From: Bacteroidaceae bacterium | GTDB lineage: Bacteria; Bacteroidota; Bacteroidia; Bacteroidales; Bacteroidaceae | DNA length: 39,180 nucleotides | Assembly (NCBI GenBank): GCA_024398535.1 | Contig: JAKSIY010000011.1 | Coordinates: forward strand, 1 to 39,180 | Reading direction: 5' to 3' | Shown here: one piece after another, positions 14,980-23,754 of the stretch | Numbering within the stretch: the first letter of the stretch is position 1 | Layout of the letters: each line of letters starts with the position of its first letter | Translations under genes and position numbers: made by a program | The notes under the pieces: generated by a model | The model's input: the letters and a program-made list of their open reading frames with translations, nothing else | Database searches by the model: none | Told to the model about the DNA's origin: nothing

Positions 14980-16134
14980 TTAAAGCTTGCGGCTCCCGGC
15001 ACCTATCACAATGTCATAGACAAATGGCTGGTGTCCGAACTTCAGGCTGAATTCACGGGTAGCCTTTGATACGAAAGAATCGTACAGACTCTCCCTAACC
15101 ATGTTGATGGTGCATCCGCCAAAGCCTCCGCCCATAACGCGGCTGCCTGTCACTCCGCACTGCTGTGCAACTTCAACAAGGAAGTCAAGTTCGTCGCAGC
15201 TGACGGTGTAGTCACGGCTCAGTCCCCAGTGGGTTTCATACATCTTCTTGCCCACAAGTTCGTAGTCACCTACCTTCAGGGCGTCGCATACGGCCAGTAC
15301 GCGCTCCTTCTCATCAAGCACGTACTTTGCACGTGAGAAGTCTGTTGCGCTTACTTCTGCCTTGACCTCCTGAAGCATGCTGTAGTCTGCATCTCTGAGG
15401 GTCTCTACGCCAGAGTGCTTTGCTGCAATGTGTGCAACGACATTCTCACAGCTTGCCCTGCGCTCATTGTACTCATTGCCCAGCATGTGCTTTACGCATG
15501 AGTTGATGAGCACCATGCGGTAGCCCTTTGGGTCAAATGGGAAGTATTCGTACTCCAGTGAACGGCAGTCCAGACGGATCAGGCATCCCTCCTTACCGAA
15601 TACCGATGCAAACTGGTCCATGATGCCGCAGTTTACGCCACAGTAGTTGTGCTCAGTTGCCTGGCCCACCTTTGCAAGCTCAAAACTGTCGATGCGTCCT
15701 GCTCCGAACAGATTGTTGATGGCAAATGCGAATGTGCTCTCAAGGGCTGCAGAAGATGACATGCCTGCGCCGAGTGGAACGTCACCGGCAAAGACTGCAT
15801 CGAATCCCTGGACATTCACACCGCGCTTTATCATTTCACGGCATACGCCGAAGATGTAGCAGGCCCAGTGCATTGAAGGCTTGTCTGATTCCTCAAGACC
15901 GAACTCTGCGTAGGCAGGCTCGTCTGTTATGTCAAGTGCCTGGATCCTGATCTTCTGGGTTCCGTTCGGCAGGATCTCTGCGCAGATTCCCTTGTCAACT
16001 GCACCCGGGAATACAAAGCCTCCGTTATAATCAGTATGCTCGCCGATCAGATTGATTCTGCCCGGTGAGAAAAAGAGCTCTCCCGCGTGCCCGAAGCGCT
16101 CGCGGAAGCTCTTGCGAATAAGTTCTGTATTCAT
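14980..16134 (-). CDS. Galactokinase
   Basis: The 384-residue GHMP kinase phosphorylates alpha-D-galactose at C1 in the cytoplasm (Leloir pathway). The galactokinase signature GRINLIGEHTDYNGG is near residues 25-39, the ATP loop PLGAGMSSSAALES follows, and the third motif GGGFGGCTINMV is near the C-terminus. It lies 18 nt after galM, and length is standard. Neither galT nor galE is in the window, so the rest of the Leloir pathway must be encoded elsewhere. Confidence 0.96.
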   Translation of the reverse strand: MNTELIRKSFRERFGHAGELFFSPGRINLIGEHTDYNGGFVFPGAVDKGICAEILPNGTQKIRIQALDITDEPAYAEFGLEESDKPSMHWACYIFGVCREMIKRGVNVQGFDAVFAGDVPLGAGMSSSAALESTFAFAINNLFGAGRIDSFELAKVGQATEHNYCGVNCGIMDQFASVFGKEGCLIRLDCRSLEYEYFPFDPKGYRMVLINSCVKHMLGNEYNERRASCENVVAHIAAKHSGVETLRDADYSMLQEVKAEVSATDFSRAKYVLDEKERVLAVCDALKVGDYELVGKKMYETHWGLSRDYTVSCDELDFLVEVAQQCGVTGSRVMGGGFGGCTINMVRESLYDSFVSKATREFSLKFGHQPFVYDIVIGAGSRKL

Positions 16135-16152
16135 GCTGTTCCGGCTTGTGGA

Positions 16153-17241
16153 TTACTCAACACCAAAACGATAGATTGCTGTGTGGGAATACTCCTCGCC
16201 TGGATTCAGGACTGTAGTTGGGAAGAATGGCTCGTTAGGGCTGTCTGGGAAGTGCTGGGTCTCAAAGCAAACAGCGCTGCGTCTTGGAAGGGTAGCACCG
16301 TGTGCGCACTCGCAACCGTTGCAGAAGTTGCCGGTGTAAACCTGGATTGCAGGCTCTGTTGTGAAGCACTCCATTGAACGGCCGCTCTCTGGGTCAACGC
16401 ATCTGATGGCAAAGCTCAGCTCACCTGGCTCACGCTTGTTCAGTACATAGCAGTGGTCGTAGCCGCTTCCGTGACGGATCTGCTCGCAGTCTGTGTCAAT
16501 TCTTTCACCGATTGCGTGTGGCTGACGGAAGTCGAATACAGTGCCCTCAACCTTGTCAATGTTGCCGTAAGGAATTGAAGTCTCGTCAATTGGCAGATAG
16601 TGGTCTGCGTTTACTGTCAGCTGGAAGTCATATACACTCTTTGAATCCTTGCGCATACCGTTCAGGTTGAAGAATGCGTGGTTTGTAAGGTTCAGGACAG
16701 TCTTCTTGTCTGTTGTTGCGCGGTACTCAATTACCAGTTCGTCAAGGTCTGTCAGCTTGTACATTACGTTGATGTCAAGGTTACCTGGGTAGCCCTCCTC
16801 ACCGTCAACTGACAGGTAGTGCAGGTTCAGTGTTTGCTGGTCAACCTGCTCAGCATCCCATACACGCTTGTGATATCCTGTAGGACCACCGTGCAGATGG
16901 TTAGGACCGTCGTTCAGGGCTACCTTGTACTCCTTGCCGTCAAGTGTGAAAGTTGCCTTTGCAATACGGTTGCCCCAACGGCCAATCAGTGCGCCAAGGA
17001 ATGCCTCCGGGCTGTTGATTACGCTCTGGATGTTGTCGTGACCAAGGATCACACTCTCCATCTTGCCGTTCTTGTCAGGCATCATGATTGTCAGCAGGAT
17101 ACCACCGTAGTTGGTGATTGCTACCTCATGGCCGCGTGAGTTCTGCAGAATGAAAAGGTCTGTCTGCTTGCCCTGTACGGTACTCTGGAAATCTTCTCTC
17201 TTCAATCCTGAAAGATTGTTCTCTACGAAATAGTTGTTCAT
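16153..17241 (-). CDS. Aldose 1-epimerase, cytoplasmic form
   Basis: The 362-residue galactose mutarotase lacks a signal peptide and should be cytoplasmic. The catalytic set is visible: His in LTNHAFFNLNG, Asp in GYDHCYVLN, and Glu in CFETQHFPDSPN. It is the first gene of the operon (promoter box at 17305-17312) and precedes galK by 18 nt. It shares the fold and motifs with the lipoprotein form two genes on, so the cell has one mutarotase on each side of the inner membrane. Confidence 0.95.
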   Translation of the reverse strand: MNNYFVENNLSGLKREDFQSTVQGKQTDLFILQNSRGHEVAITNYGGILLTIMMPDKNGKMESVILGHDNIQSVINSPEAFLGALIGRWGNRIAKATFTLDGKEYKVALNDGPNHLHGGPTGYHKRVWDAEQVDQQTLNLHYLSVDGEEGYPGNLDINVMYKLTDLDELVIEYRATTDKKTVLNLTNHAFFNLNGMRKDSKSVYDFQLTVNADHYLPIDETSIPYGNIDKVEGTVFDFRQPHAIGERIDTDCEQIRHGSGYDHCYVLNKREPGELSFAIRCVDPESGRSMECFTTEPAIQVYTGNFCNGCECAHGATLPRRSAVCFETQHFPDSPNEPFFPTTVLNPGEEYSHTAIYRFGVE

Positions 17242-17304
17242 ATGTAGTAAGTTTTAAGTTTTTAATAAACGTCCTACAAATGAACAAAAAAGAGGATTGT
17301 TCTG

Positions 17305-17312
17305 CAAATATA
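17305..17312 (-). promoter_or_regulatory. -7 box of the gal-ara operon
   Basis: The minus strand reads TATATTTG, a consensus match, about 63 nt upstream of the galM ATG. The -33 element is not clear, which would fit a promoter needing an activator. No regulator gene for the operon is in the window. Confidence 0.5.
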
Positions 17313-17346
17313 TTAGGTGGAAATTGTCTGTTTGTGGAAAGAAAAA

Positions 17347-18657
17347 TCAGTTGAACCTGAATTCTTCAATTGCAAACAGGTCTGCGACCACATAGGAACT
17401 GCCACCTACAAAGATGATGTCCGCTTCTGACAGATCGTTTCTGGCGGCCTGCAGGGCGGATTCCACGCTTGGGTACGATGCTCCCGCAAGTCCGTGTTCT
17501 GCAGCCAGTTCCCTGAGTTCTTCCGCTGGTATAGCCCTGTGTACGCTGGCTTGTGTGAAATAGTATGCCGCATCCTTGGGCATGAGTTCCAGGACCGTGT
17601 TGACGTCCTTGTCGTTGACCATTCCGAAGACAATTCCAAGCTTGCCTCCATTCTGCCGGTGAAGTCTGTCCAGCTGTCTGGCTATGTGCTTGAGTCCATG
17701 ACTGTTGTGCCCCGTGTCGCAGATTATGCGGGGCGATGCTGCCACCGTCTCCCAGCGCCCGTGAAGCCCTGTCATGTCTGTTGCGTGACAGAATCCTTCA
17801 AGCACATCTGCTTTGCTGACAGAGTAACCGGCATCTTCCTTCAGGACCTGCACGGCTGTAAGGATTGTCTCTGCATTCTGTCTCTGGCAGTCACCGGTCA
17901 GACAGGCCTTGATGTCTCCGAATTCGCGGGTGTGGTAAATCAGTGTGTCGGAGTCTGGGTTTGATGTGGAAATAATCTTACAATTGTCAGTGCTGAACAC
18001 TATTCTTGAATTGCAGGCTTCAGCTTTTGCCTGGAATACGGGTCTTGTCTCTTCATAGACTTCTCCTATGACTACCGGTATGCCTGGCTTGATTATTCCG
18101 GCCTTCTCTGAGGCTATTTCTGCAAGCGTGTTTCCCAGGAACTGGGTGTGGTCAAATCCTATGCTGGTGATGATTGACAGGTCAGGAGTGATTATGTTCG
18201 TGCAGTCAAGCCTGCCTCCAAGTCCAACCTCAATGACGGCTACGTCAACCTTGCTGTCTGCAAAGTACCTGAATGCCATTGCGGTCGTAACCTCAAAGAA
18301 AGAGGGGTGCAGAGGTTCTGTGAAAGATCTGTTCTCTTCTATAAATTTGATTACATAATCTTCTGGAATAGGTGTTCCGTTGACTCTGATTCTCTCTCTG
18401 AAGTCAAGTAGGTGAGGCGATGTGTAGAGACCTACTTTCAGCCCTGAGGACTGCAGGATTGCGGCAAGGGTGTGCGATGTGCTTCCCTTGCCGTTTGTGC
18501 CTGCAACATGAATTGTCCTGAACTCTCGGTGCGGATGACCCGTGTGCGCGTCAAGTGCAAGAGTGTTTTCTAGCCCCTCCTTGTAGGCCTTGTTTCCTAC
18601 CTGCTGGAAAAGTGGGGCCTGAGAGTACAGGTATTCAATTGTTTCCTTGTAGTCCAT
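17347..18657 (-). CDS. Folylpolyglutamate/dihydrofolate synthase
   Basis: The 436-residue Mur-ligase-type enzyme adds glutamate to dihydropteroate or tetrahydrofolate using ATP. The P-loop VAGTNGKGSTSHTL is at about residues 50-63, SPHLLDFRERIRVNG follows, and the DHTQFLGNT and CDTGHNSHG segments are typical of FolC. The ATG shares its first base with the dnaJ stop codon (TAATG), so it is translationally coupled to dnaJ. Nothing unusual in length or motifs. Confidence 0.95.
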   Translation of the reverse strand: MDYKETIEYLYSQAPLFQQVGNKAYKEGLENTLALDAHTGHPHREFRTIHVAGTNGKGSTSHTLAAILQSSGLKVGLYTSPHLLDFRERIRVNGTPIPEDYVIKFIEENRSFTEPLHPSFFEVTTAMAFRYFADSKVDVAVIEVGLGGRLDCTNIITPDLSIITSIGFDHTQFLGNTLAEIASEKAGIIKPGIPVVIGEVYEETRPVFQAKAEACNSRIVFSTDNCKIISTSNPDSDTLIYHTREFGDIKACLTGDCQRQNAETILTAVQVLKEDAGYSVSKADVLEGFCHATDMTGLHGRWETVAASPRIICDTGHNSHGLKHIARQLDRLHRQNGGKLGIVFGMVNDKDVNTVLELMPKDAAYYFTQASVHRAIPAEELRELAAEHGLAGASYPSVESALQAARNDLSEADIIFVGGSSYVVADLFAIEEFRFN

Positions 18658-19826
18658 TACTCGCCGTAACCGTGGAACTTCCTGAAGATTTTCTCCTTGG
18701 CGCTCTGTGTGGGCTTGAAGTGGTCAGCATCGGAAAGCTTCTCGATGGTTGATTTCTCATCTCTAGAGAGTGATTCCGGAATATATACGCTGATGTTGAC
18801 AAGAAGGTCTCCTCTTCTTGAACTGTGCAGGACTGGTAGTCCCTTGCCGCGAAGGCGTAGAACCTTGCCAGGCTGTGTTCCTGCCTCAATCTTGACCTTA
18901 ACGGCTCCGTCAAGTGTAGGGATTTCAACTGTTCCTCCGAGTGTGGCCTGTGGGATTGACAGGAGCAGGTTGTAGATAAGGTCATTCTCATCTCTGATCA
19001 AATCCTTGTGCTGCTGCTCGTCAATCACAATGAGAAGGCTGCCTGGATAACCGTTGTGTCTGCCGGCGTTTCCCTTGCCCTCTACAGAGAGCTGCATGCC
19101 TGCGGCTACACCTGCAGGAATCTTTACTTCAACGATTTCCTCTCCATATACAACTCCGTCACCGCTGCAGTGAGGGCATTTGTCCTTTATAATCTTGCCT
19201 TCTCCGCCGCATCGAGGACATGCGCTCTGGGTCTGCATCATTCCAAAGATGCTCTGCTGGGTCCTTACAACCGTACCTGTTCCGTTGCAGTCCGGACAGG
19301 TCTGCATGCCGGAACCGTCCTTTGCGCCAGTTCCGTTGCAGTGCTGGCATGGAACCTGCTTCTTTACCTTGAACTTCTTTGTGACTCCTGAGTTTATCTC
19401 TTCAAGCGTAAGTGATACCTTGATTCTTACGTCGGCTCCACGGAACTTGCGCTCACCGGCAGAACGGCCACGGCCGCTGAATCCGCCGCCAAAGCCGCCT
19501 CCGAATCCTCCGCCGCCAAAGATGTCTCCGAACATTGAGAAGATGTCGTCCATGTTCATGCCTTGGCCGCTGAATCCTCCGCCACCGAATCCGGCACCGG
19601 CATTCAGTCCGTCAAAGCCGAACTGGTCATACTTGGCACGCTTGTCAGGGTCGCTCAGGACTCCGTATGCCTCAGCTGCCTCCTTGAACTTCTCCTCGGC
19701 CTCCTTGTCACCCGGATTCTTGTCTGGATGGTACTGGATTGCCTTCTTGCGGTAAGCTTTCTTTATTTCATCGGCTGTGGCTGTCTTTGACACGCCAAGC
19801 ACCTCATAGTAATCTGTCTTTGCCAT
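18657..19826 (-). CDS. Chaperone DnaJ
   Basis: The 389-residue class A J-protein stimulates DnaK ATPase. The J domain (1-70) has the HPD motif in YHPDKNPGD; a Gly/Phe-rich linker follows (about 75-120). Four zinc-finger repeats are seen, [24 protein letters not shown] and CPHCSGDG, and then the C-terminal substrate-binding domains. It lies 13 nt after grpE and overlaps folC by one base, so grpE-dnaJ-folC looks like one transcript, with control probably through the inverted repeat upstream of grpE. Confidence 0.97.
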   Translation of the reverse strand: MAKTDYYEVLGVSKTATADEIKKAYRKKAIQYHPDKNPGDKEAEEKFKEAAEAYGVLSDPDKRAKYDQFGFDGLNAGAGFGGGGFSGQGMNMDDIFSMFGDIFGGGGFGGGFGGGFSGRGRSAGERKFRGADVRIKVSLTLEEINSGVTKKFKVKKQVPCQHCNGTGAKDGSGMQTCPDCNGTGTVVRTQQSIFGMMQTQSACPRCGGEGKIIKDKCPHCSGDGVVYGEEIVEVKIPAGVAAGMQLSVEGKGNAGRHNGYPGSLLIVIDEQQHKDLIRDENDLIYNLLLSIPQATLGGTVEIPTLDGAVKVKIEAGTQPGKVLRLRGKGLPVLHSSRRGDLLVNISVYIPESLSRDEKSTIEKLSDADHFKPTQSAKEKIFRKFHGYGE

Positions 19827-19839
19827 AATGCTTTTCTGT

Positions 19840-20415
19840 TCAGTTTGCTACGACAACCTGTGCTACTCTCAGTACCTTGTCGTTGAGCATATAGCCGTCT
19901 CTTGTGCAGTCAATGACCTTGCCCTTCAGCTCTGGGGCAGGTGCCGGAATCATGGCAATTGCCTCATGTACGTCTGTGTCAAAGTCAGTATCCTTGGCAG
20001 GAATCTTCTTCAGACCCTGTGCTTCAAGGGTCTTCATGAGCTTGTTGTAGATAAGTTCCACGCCTTCCTTGACAGCGTTTGCCTGCGGGTCGGCGGAAAG
20101 GCTTTTCAGTGCACGCTCAAAATCATCAATGATAGGAAGAAGGTTTGTCAGTACGTCTGCTGAAGCGGTCTTTATATATTCTGCCTTCTCCTTGAGTGTG
20201 CGCTTGCGGTAGTTGTCAAATTCTGCAGCCTGGCGCAGGTATCTGTCCTGGAGTTCTGCCTGCTGGGCGATGCTCTCTGCCAGTCTGGCGGCCATCTTTT
20301 CCTCTTCAGTCAGTTCTTCCTGAGGTGTATCGTTCTGCTCCTGCTGAGTCTGTGAATCAACCATCTGCTCCTGTTCTGCAGCCTCCTGGTTGGCCTTCTC
20401 GCTGTTCTTGCTCAT
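19840..20415 (-). CDS. Nucleotide exchange factor GrpE
   Basis: The 191-residue protein is the exchange factor of DnaK. A charged, Gln/Glu-rich N-terminal tail (1-60) precedes the coiled coil ([18 protein letters not shown]) and the C-terminal beta domain with HEAI and [19 protein letters not shown] chose the ATG at 20415; upstream in-frame sequence to 20643 has no family character and would cover the inverted repeat and the end of cdd. It is followed by dnaJ. Confidence 0.95.
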   Translation of the reverse strand: MSKNSEKANQEAAEQEQMVDSQTQQEQNDTPQEELTEEEKMAARLAESIAQQAELQDRYLRQAAEFDNYRKRTLKEKAEYIKTASADVLTNLLPIIDDFERALKSLSADPQANAVKEGVELIYNKLMKTLEAQGLKKIPAKDTDFDTDVHEAIAMIPAPAPELKGKVIDCTRDGYMLNDKVLRVAQVVVAN

Positions 20416-20463
20416 ATTCCTGTTCTTTTTTATTTTCGTTTTCCACCTTATATATGACAAAAC

Positions 20464-20490
20464 TCTTGCCACGTCATTGCTGTGGCAAGA
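20464..20490. promoter_or_regulatory. Inverted repeat upstream of grpE, CIRCE geometry
   Basis: TCTTGCCAC (20464-20472) and GTGGCAAGA (20482-20490) form a perfect 9-9-9 inverted repeat 49 nt upstream of the grpE ATG. The heat-shock element CIRCE has the same 9-9-9 layout but the sequence TTAGCACTC-N9-GAGTGCTAA. A second perfect palindrome TGACAC-A-GTGTCA lies at 20495-20507, downstream of the cdd stop. Both are candidates for control of grpE-dnaJ. Confidence 0.55.
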
Positions 20491-20518
20491 TCTGTGACAC
20501 AGTGTCAGTTTTTGCGGG

Positions 20519-21004
20519 TTACTCTGCTGACATGTTCTCTGCTCCGAAGCAGAATGGCATGAGACTGCTGATGCCGTCGAATACCAGGGACTGTTCCGTT
20601 CCGAACAATATGATACGCAGCGGGCTGCCCTGACGTGACTCAACCTCGGTCATGACCTGACGGCATGCACCGCAAGGGGTGATGGGGGCCTTGAGAAACG
20701 TGCCTCCCGTCTGTGCGGCAATTGCCAGCGCCTTGATCTTCTTTCCCGGATGCTGTGCTCCTGCTGAGAATATTGTCACACGCTCAGCGCACAGGCCAGA
20801 AGGGTAGGCGGCATTCTCCTGGTTGCTTCCTGTGACAACGGTTCCGTCTTCAAGAAGGACTGCCGCTCCGACCTGGAAGTGGGAGTATGGCGAATAGCTG
20901 CTCTCTGTGGCCTTGCATGCGGCATCGGCCAGCATCCTGCTCTCTGCGTCAAGCGTCTCAGGAGCGCCGGCCATGTATGATATCTCTATATTTCTCTTTT
21001 CCAT
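20519..21004 (-). CDS. Cytidine deaminase
   Basis: The 161-residue enzyme deaminates cytidine or deoxycytidine in pyrimidine salvage. The zinc site is visible as CAE in GLCAERVTIFSAG and as TPCGACRQVM, with the substrate motif FQVGAAVLLEDG upstream. Length is that of the homotetrameric form. Promoter box TATCTTTG is at 21009-21016, so the leader is very short. It is divergent from the glucosaminidase gene and lies upstream of grpE on the same strand. Confidence 0.95.
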   Translation of the reverse strand: MEKRNIEISYMAGAPETLDAESRMLADAACKATESSYSPYSHFQVGAAVLLEDGTVVTGSNQENAAYPSGLCAERVTIFSAGAQHPGKKIKALAIAAQTGGTFLKAPITPCGACRQVMTEVESRQGSPLRIILFGTEQSLVFDGISSLMPFCFGAENMSAE

Positions 21005-21008
21005 AGAG

Positions 21009-21038
21009 CAAAGATATAAGAAAAATCTTGTACTTTCG
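21009..21038. promoter_or_regulatory. Divergent promoter region, cdd and glucosaminidase
   Basis: A minus-strand TATCTTTG (21009-21016) faces cdd and a plus-strand TACTTTCG (21031-21038, one mismatch) faces the glucosaminidase gene. Only 14 nt separate them, so the two promoters must overlap. The short hairpin TTCGC-GTTT-GCGAA follows at 21035-21048. Confidence 0.5.
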
Positions 21039-21063
21039 CGTTTGCGAATTCCTATTGTCCAAG

Positions 21064-21969
21064 ATGAAACGTTCCACTTCTATCATAGCTCTGCTCCTGC
21101 TGGCGGTGATGCCTCTGGGTCTTTCTGCCCAGAACAGGAATCAGGCTTACCTGAATTACATTGATAAGTATAAGGATATGGCTATCAGCCAGATGCATAA
21201 GTATCACATTCCTGCTAGCATCACTCTGGCCCAGGGCTTGCTGGAGTCCGATGCCGGACGCAGTACCCTGGCTGTTGAGGGAAACAACCACTTTGGAATA
21301 AAGTGCCACAGTGATTGGACGGGCAGGACCCTGTACCATGACGATGACCGTGCATCGGAATGTTTCAGAAGTTATTCCAATGCGTCCTCTTCATTTGAGG
21401 ACCATTCTGTCTTCCTGGCATCGGGCAAGAGATATGAATTCCTGTTCTCCTATGATCAGACGGATTACAAGAGCTGGGCTAATGGACTCAAGAAGGCCGG
21501 TTATGCTACCAGTCCTACTTATGCCACGAACCTTATCAGGATCATTGAGACCTATGAACTGTATAAATACGACGGCAGGAGCAGGGGGTCAAGACAGTCA
21601 TCGTCATCATCGGCTGGCCGTGTGCCGGATGGTCATCAGGCGTACCTTTCAAATGGCCTTCTGTATGTGCTGATGCAGGACGGAGAGACCCTGAGGGATA
21701 TTTCTGATGAGTTTGATATAAGCCGTTACAAGCTGAGGCGCTTCAATGAGATTGACCGTTATTTCATGCCGGACCCGGGCAGCGTGATCTATCTGGAGCG
21801 CAAGAAAGGGTCTGCTGCCAAGAAGTACAAGACTCATGTGGTGGCGTCAGGTGAGAGTCTCTGGGATATTGCCCAGCTCTATGGCGTAAGGATGAGGGCC
21901 CTGGTCAGAAAGAATCATCTTGATGCAGACAATCCGCTTTATGTTGGCATGCCGCTCAGGGTACGTTGA
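21064..21969 (+). CDS. Exported glucosaminidase with two LysM domains
   Basis: The 301-residue protein has a Sec signal peptide ending near LGLSAQ (22-23). A glucosaminidase/lysozyme-like domain follows (about 30-180) with the acidic catalytic candidate in LAQGLLESDAG and the core GNNHFGIKCHSDW. A Ser-rich linker leads to two LysM modules (DGETLRDISDEFDIS and SGESLWDIAQLYGV). It should cut glycan strands of peptidoglycan in the periplasm. The ATG at 21064 is chosen for its signal peptide. It ends in a terminator shared with rng. Confidence 0.92.
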   Translation: MKRSTSIIALLLLAVMPLGLSAQNRNQAYLNYIDKYKDMAISQMHKYHIPASITLAQGLLESDAGRSTLAVEGNNHFGIKCHSDWTGRTLYHDDDRASECFRSYSNASSSFEDHSVFLASGKRYEFLFSYDQTDYKSWANGLKKAGYATSPTYATNLIRIIETYELYKYDGRSRGSRQSSSSSAGRVPDGHQAYLSNGLLYVLMQDGETLRDISDEFDISRYKLRRFNEIDRYFMPDPGSVIYLERKKGSAAKKYKTHVVASGESLWDIAQLYGVRMRALVRKNHLDADNPLYVGMPLRVR

Positions 21970-21974
21970 ATAAA

Positions 21975-22006
21975 AAGAGCACGGGATCATACGATCTCGT
22001 GCTCTT
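21975..22006. terminator. Bidirectional terminator, glucosaminidase and rng
   Basis: AAGAGCACGGGATC (21975-21988) pairs with GATCTCGTGCTCTT (21993-22006), 14 pairs with one G-T wobble and a 4-nt loop. T-rich tracts follow in both directions. The left arm includes the rng stop codon, and the right arm is the end of rng coding sequence. Confidence 0.9.
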
Positions 22007-23558
22007 CTTTCATGTCAATCTCTTCACCGTTCGGATTTGTGAACCGGTATCCAAGCATCGGCAGGCTCTGGTCTGGAATGACCTTGAAACCGCGGCCGTA
22101 CTTGCGCTGCCAGCTCCGTTTGAGTGAGAGTAGTCCCTGGTTGACATAGGCTGCTACGTAAGGATGAATATACAGCTTGAATTTCTGGATACTCATCTTG
22201 TTTACCAGTGTGTCGATCTTTGTCTCAATCTGGTCCGTGAAAAGGATGGAAGGCTTGACTGTTCCCTTGCCGAAACATGTAGGGCAGGTCTCGTCCACAG
22301 GGACGTCCATAACCGGGCGTACCCTCTGTCTTGTAATCTGCATCAGACCGAACTTGCTCAGTGGCAGGATGTTGTGCTTTGCCCTGTCACGTTTCATGTT
22401 CTCCGTCATGCGCTCAAAGAGCTTCTGCCGGTCTTCTGCCAGATCCATGTCAATGAAGTCAACGACAATGATTCCGCCCATGTCTCTGAGACGGAACTGT
22501 CTGGCCAGTTCGTCCGCTGCACCCAGATTAACCTCAAGAGCATTCTCCTCCTGGTTCATTCCTGCCTTCATCCTGTGGCCGCTGTTGACGTCAACCACAT
22601 GAAGGGCTTCGGTATGCTCAATAATAAGGTATGCGCCGCTTTTGTACGATACGATGCGTCCAAAAGACGACTTGATCTGTTTTGTGATGGCAAAGTGGTC
22701 AAATATCGGCAACTCATCTGTGTAGAGCTTAACCATATTGACACTTTCCGGTGCAATCAGTCCTACGTAATCACGAACTTCATCATAAACCTTTTTGTCA
22801 TTGATGACGATAGATTCGTATGACGAGTTCAGCAGGTCCCTCAACAGGGCTATTGTACGGCTGTTCTCTTCATGAATGAGAACAGGAGCCTTCTGTGCCT
22901 TCTGCACGTTCTCAATGCTTTCCTCCCAATGCTTGACCAGGCTGCTCAGTTCTGAATCCAGTTCCTGTGCCATCTTGCCCTCTGCAACTGTCCTTATTAT
23001 TACGCCGCAGTTCTTTGGCTTTATGCTCTGGATAAGCTGCTTGAGTCTTGAACGCTCCTCTGCAGACTTTATCTTTGATGAGACTGACACTTTGTCTCCG
23101 AATGGAATCAGAACCAGAAAACGTCCGGCAAATGAAATGTCGCCGGTCAGTCTTGGCCCTTTTGTGGAAATAGGCTCCTTGGTAATCTGAACTATAATCT
23201 CCTGACCTTGTTCAAGCACAGTGGCAATGTTGCCGTTCGGATCGTTCTGGATGAACTCTGCTTTTGAAAAAGGGTAGAGCTTCTTCCTGTTGCTCGTTAC
23301 CTGCTTTACGTACTTCTGAATGGAACTGAACTGCGCTCCAATGTCCTGGTAGTGCAGAAATGCCTCCTTTTCAGATCCTATGTCAACGAAACAAGCGTTC
23401 AGTCCAGGCATCAGCTTCTTGACCCTTCCAAGATAGATATTTCCAAGGGAGAATGTCATCTCAAGGTTCTCTTTCTGGTATTCCACCAGATTCTTGTCCT
23501 CTGCGATGGCAATAGAAATATCCTGTGGCTGAACGTCAACAAAAAGTTCGCTAACCAT
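21987..23558 (-). CDS. Ribonuclease G/E
   Basis: The 523-residue endoribonuclease processes rRNA and turns over mRNA. An S1-like domain is near the N-terminus (GNIYLGRVKKLMPGLNACFVDIG), catalytic acidic residues in IIVVDFIDMD, the zinc-link motif CPTCFGKG, and a C-terminal segment with YVAAYVNQG. It lacks the long scaffold tail of RNase E and so matches RNase G. A perfect 14-bp stem-loop lies 20 nt upstream of its ATG. It is third in the series HU, 29-residue protein, rng. Confidence 0.95.
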   Translation of the reverse strand: MVSELFVDVQPQDISIAIAEDKNLVEYQKENLEMTFSLGNIYLGRVKKLMPGLNACFVDIGSEKEAFLHYQDIGAQFSSIQKYVKQVTSNRKKLYPFSKAEFIQNDPNGNIATVLEQGQEIIVQITKEPISTKGPRLTGDISFAGRFLVLIPFGDKVSVSSKIKSAEERSRLKQLIQSIKPKNCGVIIRTVAEGKMAQELDSELSSLVKHWEESIENVQKAQKAPVLIHEENSRTIALLRDLLNSSYESIVINDKKVYDEVRDYVGLIAPESVNMVKLYTDELPIFDHFAITKQIKSSFGRIVSYKSGAYLIIEHTEALHVVDVNSGHRMKAGMNQEENALEVNLGAADELARQFRLRDMGGIIVVDFIDMDLAEDRQKLFERMTENMKRDRAKHNILPLSKFGLMQITRQRVRPVMDVPVDETCPTCFGKGTVKPSILFTDQIETKIDTLVNKMSIQKFKLYIHPYVAAYVNQGLLSLKRSWQRKYGRGFKVIPDQSLPMLGYRFTNPNGEEIDMKEEHEIV

Positions 23559-23578
23559 AGTTGTTCAATAATTAAAAC

Positions 23579-23622
23579 TAAAGAACAAACTTCAAAGGAT
23601 TTCCAGTAAAGTTTGTTCTTTA
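23579..23622 (-). promoter_or_regulatory. Perfect 14-bp stem-loop in the rng leader
   Basis: TAAAGAACAAACTT (23579-23592 on the plus strand) is perfectly inverted at 23609-23622 with a 16-nt loop. On the rng strand it is followed by a T-rich stretch, then the ATG at 23558. It may be an attenuator, a processing site, or a structure for rng self-control. Confidence 0.7.
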
Positions 23623-23641
23623 AATCAAGTCCAGACAGGGC

Positions 23642-23731
23642 TTATTTGCTCTTATGTCTGTTCTTTCTCAGTCTTTTTTTACGCTTGTGCGTAGACATCT
23701 TGTGTCTTTTCTTCTTCTTACCGCTTGGCAT
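23642..23731 (-). CDS. 29-residue COX24/AURKAIP1-like ribosomal protein
   Basis: The 29-codon ORF begins MPSGKKKKRHKM and continues with THKRKKRLRKNRHKSK. More than half of it is Lys or Arg. It matches, from memory, the small basic proteins of Bacteroidota annotated as AURKAIP1/COX24-domain proteins, whose domain is found in mitochondrial ribosomal protein mS38. It is therefore probably a small-subunit ribosomal component that contacts rRNA. It lies 23 nt after HU and 83 nt before rng, on the same strand. It is too short for most gene callers. Confidence 0.9.
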   Translation of the reverse strand: MPSGKKKKRHKMSTHKRKKRLRKNRHKSK

Positions 23732-23754
23732 GGTGTTCTAAATTTATTAGGTTG

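Noticed and set aside
20416..20643. Longer N-terminus for GrpE
   Set aside because: It would overlap the end of cdd and the inverted repeat, and has Cys/His-rich sequence foreign to GrpE.
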